From assembly GCA_012797505.1 (NCBI GenBank), contig JAAZOZ010000142.1, forward strand, positions 1 to 16,640: DNA of 16,640 bases, read 5' to 3'. The stretch comes from Smithella sp. (GTDB taxonomy: Bacteria; Desulfobacterota; Syntrophia; Syntrophales; Smithellaceae). Both the position numbers and the translations under genes were made by a program. The notes under the pieces were generated by a model. The model was not told the origin of the DNA, searched no databases, and saw only the letters and a program-made list of their open reading frames with translations. Within the stretch, counting starts at the first letter, position 1. Every line of letters begins with the position of its first letter. Shown here one piece after another: positions 15,095-16,640 of the stretch.

Positions 15095-15112
15095 TGCAAT
15101 CCGGGGATTGCA
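15095..15112. repeat. Perfect 8-bp inverted repeat 12 nt downstream of the thioesterase
   Basis: TGCAATCC and GGATTGCA around GG. As minus-strand RNA it would fold with a 4-nt loop, and a short U-run (TTTT) appears after about 11 nt. It is a weak terminator candidate for the thioesterase gene or simply a palindromic site. Confidence 0.35.
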
Positions 15113-15124
15113 TCCGGTCCGGCC

Positions 15125-15550
15125 TCACTTTTGTTTCGTCCTCAACAGCATGAAGGTTGCGGAAGCGCGGCAGACCGGTTTTCCCCCGTCGTCCGTGACC
15201 AGGCAATCTCCGATGATGAGGCTTCGGCCTTTCTTGAAAACACTCGCTTCGGCCCGAAGCTTTCCTTTGTCCACACCGGCCAGAAAATTGCTTTTCAGCT
15301 CGATCGTCGTCAGTCCTTCTTCCGGGGTGAGCACCGTCATCATGGCGTGGGCGATGGCCTCGTCCGCCAGTGCGACCATCAAGCCTCCCTGCATGAATCC
15401 GGCGCCCTGCAGGTATTCCGGTCTTACAGGCATCCGGAAGACGGCGCGGCCGGGCGACAGATCGACCACGTCGATGTCAAAATGATCCAGATAGGGATTC
15501 AACCCTTTTTTCCCGGCGCGAATTTTTTCCAGATAAAGATGATAATTCAT
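15125..15550 (-). CDS. Hotdog-fold (PaaI-type) acyl-CoA thioesterase
   Basis: Hydrolyses acyl- or aryl-CoA thioesters to acid and CoA. The protein is 141 aa, typical for single-domain PaaI/4HBT proteins. Seen: the long hotdog helix segment GFMQGGLMVALADEAIAHAM (51-70) with the probable catalytic acid at Asp63/Glu64, and beta strands around TTIELKSNFLAGVDKGKLRAEASVFKKGRSLIIGDCLVTD (81-120). The usual x-H-G-G has Gln54 in place of His. Start: ATG 15550 has GGGGG 9 nt upstream. The frame is open to 15718, but those 56 residues are unlike the family and run across the promoter. Neighbours: it is monocistronic and convergent with the mutase. It could serve CoA recycling for the acyl-CoA ligase in this window, but nothing links them beyond proximity. 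Confidence 0.85.
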   Translation of the reverse strand: MNYHLYLEKIRAGKKGLNPYLDHFDIDVVDLSPGRAVFRMPVRPEYLQGAGFMQGGLMVALADEAIAHAMMTVLTPEEGLTTIELKSNFLAGVDKGKLRAEASVFKKGRSLIIGDCLVTDDGGKPVCRASATFMLLRTKQK

Positions 15551-15601
15551 GATGGCGCACCCCCTTTTTTTTTGACGGAAATGACCTTTGAATCCTCGCA
15601 A

Positions 15602-15631
15602 CTTATAATCCCAGCCCCGAAAAAATGCCAA
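15602..15631 (-). promoter_or_regulatory. Promoter of the thioesterase gene
   Basis: Minus strand: -35 TTGGCA (15631-15626), an 18-nt spacer, and -10 TATAAG (15607-15602), each five of six to consensus. The predicted start near 15595 leaves a leader of about 45 nt before ATG 15550. Confidence 0.65.
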
Positions 15632-15726
15632 CAGTTTCTCCGCATCAGACCCGGACCGGAATGGGATCCCCAAAAGACCGTTTTGCCTGACCGGAGCAAA
15701 AATACAGCGCCGCGCCAATAATCATA

Positions 15727-15755
15727 TTGACTAAAGTTTCCTTTTTGAATAGATT
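15727..15755 (+). promoter_or_regulatory. Candidate upstream promoter of the scaffold/GGGtGRT operon
   Basis: -35 TTGACT (15727-15732), a 17-nt spacer, and -10 TAGATT (15750-15755). This would give a leader of about 110 nt containing both inverted repeats. A nearer alternative -10 GATAAT (15825-15830) has no good -35 and would need an activator. Confidence 0.45.
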
Positions 15756-15801
15756 CACTTCGGTTTATTGTCTTGAAACCACCCGGAAAGGGATTTTTAT
15801 C

Positions 15802-15814
15802 TCGTTCAGAACGA
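15802..15814. promoter_or_regulatory. Operator-like inverted repeat TCGTT-n3-AACGA
   Basis: Perfect 5-bp arms with a 3-nt spacer, placed where the -35 of the alternative -10 at 15825 would be. It could be a dimeric regulator site, but no regulator gene is in the window. Confidence 0.35.
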
Positions 15815-15823
15815 AAACAAATC

Positions 15824-15845
15824 GGATAATCAACGGTTATCCACA
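15824..15845. promoter_or_regulatory. Inverted repeat GGATAA-n7-TTATCC overlapping a DnaA-box 9-mer
   Basis: Perfect 6-bp arms (15824-15829, 15837-15842). The right arm continues as TTATCCACA (15837-15845), an exact match to the DnaA-box consensus TTATNCACA. A single box 30 nt before a start suggests at most DnaA regulation and not an origin. The palindromic half-sites equally fit another regulator. Confidence 0.35.
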
Positions 15846-15874
15846 ATATTTTATCGGAAGGAGATGGAGTTTTT

Positions 15875-16567
15875 ATGGAGCACACTCATGAAGTGGAACA
15901 AATGTGCGTAGTTGCCAAGGGCGCCAAAAACGGCCCCGCTCCCATACCGCAGGAGGGCAAATGGACGCAGGTAAAAGAAGTCAAGGATATCAGCGGCCTG
16001 ACCCACGGCATTGGCTGGTGCGCGCCCCAGCAGGGCGCCTGCAAACTGACCCTGAACGTGAAAAACGGAATCATCGAAGAGGCGCTGATCGAATGCATCG
16101 GCTGCACCGGTATGACCCATTCCGCCGCGATGGCCGCCGAAATTCTGCCGCATAAAACGGTTCTGGAAGCGCTGAATTCCGACCTCGTCTGCGACGCGAT
16201 CAACACCGCGATGCGGGAAATATTCCTGCAAATCGCTTACGGCCGCACGCAGACGGCCTTCTCCGAAGGCGGGCTTCCCATCGGCGCAGGACTCGAGGAT
16301 CTGGGCAAAGGCCAGCGCAGCGTGATTGCCACGATGTACGGCACCAAAGCCAAAGGCCCCCGTTACCTGGAAATGGCCGAAGGGTACGTGCTGGAAATCG
16401 GCCTGGATGGCGACAGTGAAATCATCGGCTACAAATTCGTTAATCTGGGCGTGATGATGGACAGCATCGTCAAGGGCATGGACCCGGCCCAGGCGCTTTC
16501 GAAAGCAACCGGAACTTACGGCCGTTTTGCTGAAGCTGTAAAAGTTATCAATCCCCGTAAAGAATAA
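15875..16567 (+). CDS. NifU_N/IscU-like iron-sulfur scaffold family protein
   Basis: Probably binds or assembles an iron-sulfur cluster, but this subfamily is uncharacterised. The protein is 230 aa, longer than IscU (about 130). Seen: GWCAPQQGAC (Cys49, Cys56), ECIGCTGMTHSAAMAAEIL (Cys74, Cys77) and Cys106 in LVCDAIN. The cysteine stretch followed by a small-residue helix recalls the NifU_N fold, where three cysteines hold a nascent cluster. The C-terminal half (about 115-230), with YGTKAKGPRYLEMAEGY and NLGVMMDSIVKGMDP, is not part of IscU. Start: ATG 15875 with GGAG 5 nt upstream. Neighbours: the next gene starts 11 nt after the stop and looks like a GGGtGRT-family gene, a pairing I recall from anaerobes annotated as 'iron-sulfur cluster assembly scaffold' plus 'GGGtGRT protein'. 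There is no cysteine desulfurase nearby. Confidence 0.82.
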   Translation: MEHTHEVEQMCVVAKGAKNGPAPIPQEGKWTQVKEVKDISGLTHGIGWCAPQQGACKLTLNVKNGIIEEALIECIGCTGMTHSAAMAAEILPHKTVLEALNSDLVCDAINTAMREIFLQIAYGRTQTAFSEGGLPIGAGLEDLGKGQRSVIATMYGTKAKGPRYLEMAEGYVLEIGLDGDSEIIGYKFVNLGVMMDSIVKGMDPAQALSKATGTYGRFAEAVKVINPRKE

Positions 16568-16578
16568 GGAGTAGAAAA

Positions 16579-16640
16579 ATGGCTTTATTTGAAGGATACG
16601 AAAGAAGAATCAAACAGATCACTCCTTTTCTCGCGAAATA
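16579..16640 (+). CDS. GGGtGRT-family protein, first 20 codons
   Basis: An open frame from ATG 16579 to the window end. GGAG lies 7 nt upstream (16568-16571), directly after the scaffold stop. The visible residues MALFEGYERRIKQITPFLAK match the opening I remember for GGGtGRT proteins (Pfam family named for its motif, function unknown), which usually begin M-x-L-F-E-x-Y-E-R-R-I. The diagnostic GGGtGRT motif itself lies beyond the window. Position behind the NifU-like gene is the second support. Confidence 0.65.
   Translation, partial: MALFEGYERRIKQITPFLAK

Larger units (their letters stand above)
15551..15874. other. 324-nt divergent intergenic region
   Basis: No credible gene is seen. It is AT-rich compared with its neighbours and holds a minus-strand promoter for the thioesterase, a plus-strand promoter candidate for the scaffold gene, two small inverted repeats and one DnaA-box-like 9-mer, each listed separately where supported. 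Confidence 0.7.

Noticed and set aside
15837..15845. Origin of replication
   Set aside because: There is only one DnaA-box match, with no cluster, no AT-rich unwinding element and no dnaA/dnaN nearby.

Overview
The window looks like chromosome from an anaerobic deltaproteobacterium (Desulfobacterota, perhaps near Syntrophales). This is inference from gene content, and no taxonomic marker is present. The clues are a branched-chain-amino-acid-type (HAAT) ABC transporter operon with an acyl-CoA ligase inside it, a TolB-like/FG-GAP exported protein, and a NifU-like scaffold paired with a GGGtGRT-type gene. I see no insertion sequence, CRISPR array, rRNA or prophage gene.

Layout. (1) 1-213, minus strand: 5' part of a nucleotidyltransferase-like gene cut by the window edge. 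(2) 272-7173, minus strand: an operon in the transcription order livK (binding protein), livG (ATPase), AMP-forming acyl-CoA ligase, livH, livM (permeases), livF (ATPase). A perfect 20-bp hairpin lies between livK and livG and a perfect 13-bp hairpin between livM and livF. (3) 7213-7409, minus strand: the operon's control region. It holds a sigma70-like promoter, a 28-codon leader ORF with four consecutive Phe codons plus two more, mutually exclusive RNA pairings, and a U-tract terminator. This reads as a classical phenylalanine attenuator, and it is the most striking thing in the window. (4) 7448-8737, minus strand: citrate synthase. (5) 8962-10725, plus strand: exported TolB-like/FG-GAP protein, divergent from citrate synthase. 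(6) 10793-10869, plus strand: tRNA-Met(CAT) with its own promoter. (7) 10932-13451, plus strand: a tightly packed trio of YheT-like alpha/beta hydrolase, Nudix hydrolase and HAD phosphatase. (8) 13548-14936, plus strand: phosphomannomutase/phosphoglucomutase. (9) 15125-15550, minus strand: hotdog-fold thioesterase. (10) 15875-16640, plus strand: NifU_N-like scaffold followed by the first 20 codons of a GGGtGRT-type gene.

How the parts fit. The liv module should import an amino acid or related organic acid. The ligase suggests that an imported or derived acid is activated to its CoA ester, and the leader suggests that transcription responds to charged tRNA-Phe. Together these point to phenylalanine or another aromatic substrate rather than Leu/Ile/Val, which is a testable inference. 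The hydrolase-Nudix-HAD trio looks like housekeeping or metabolite-repair functions and the mutase like sugar-nucleotide supply. The terminal scaffold/GGGtGRT pair is an uncharacterised, probably iron-sulfur-related module behind a promoter region with several inverted repeats.
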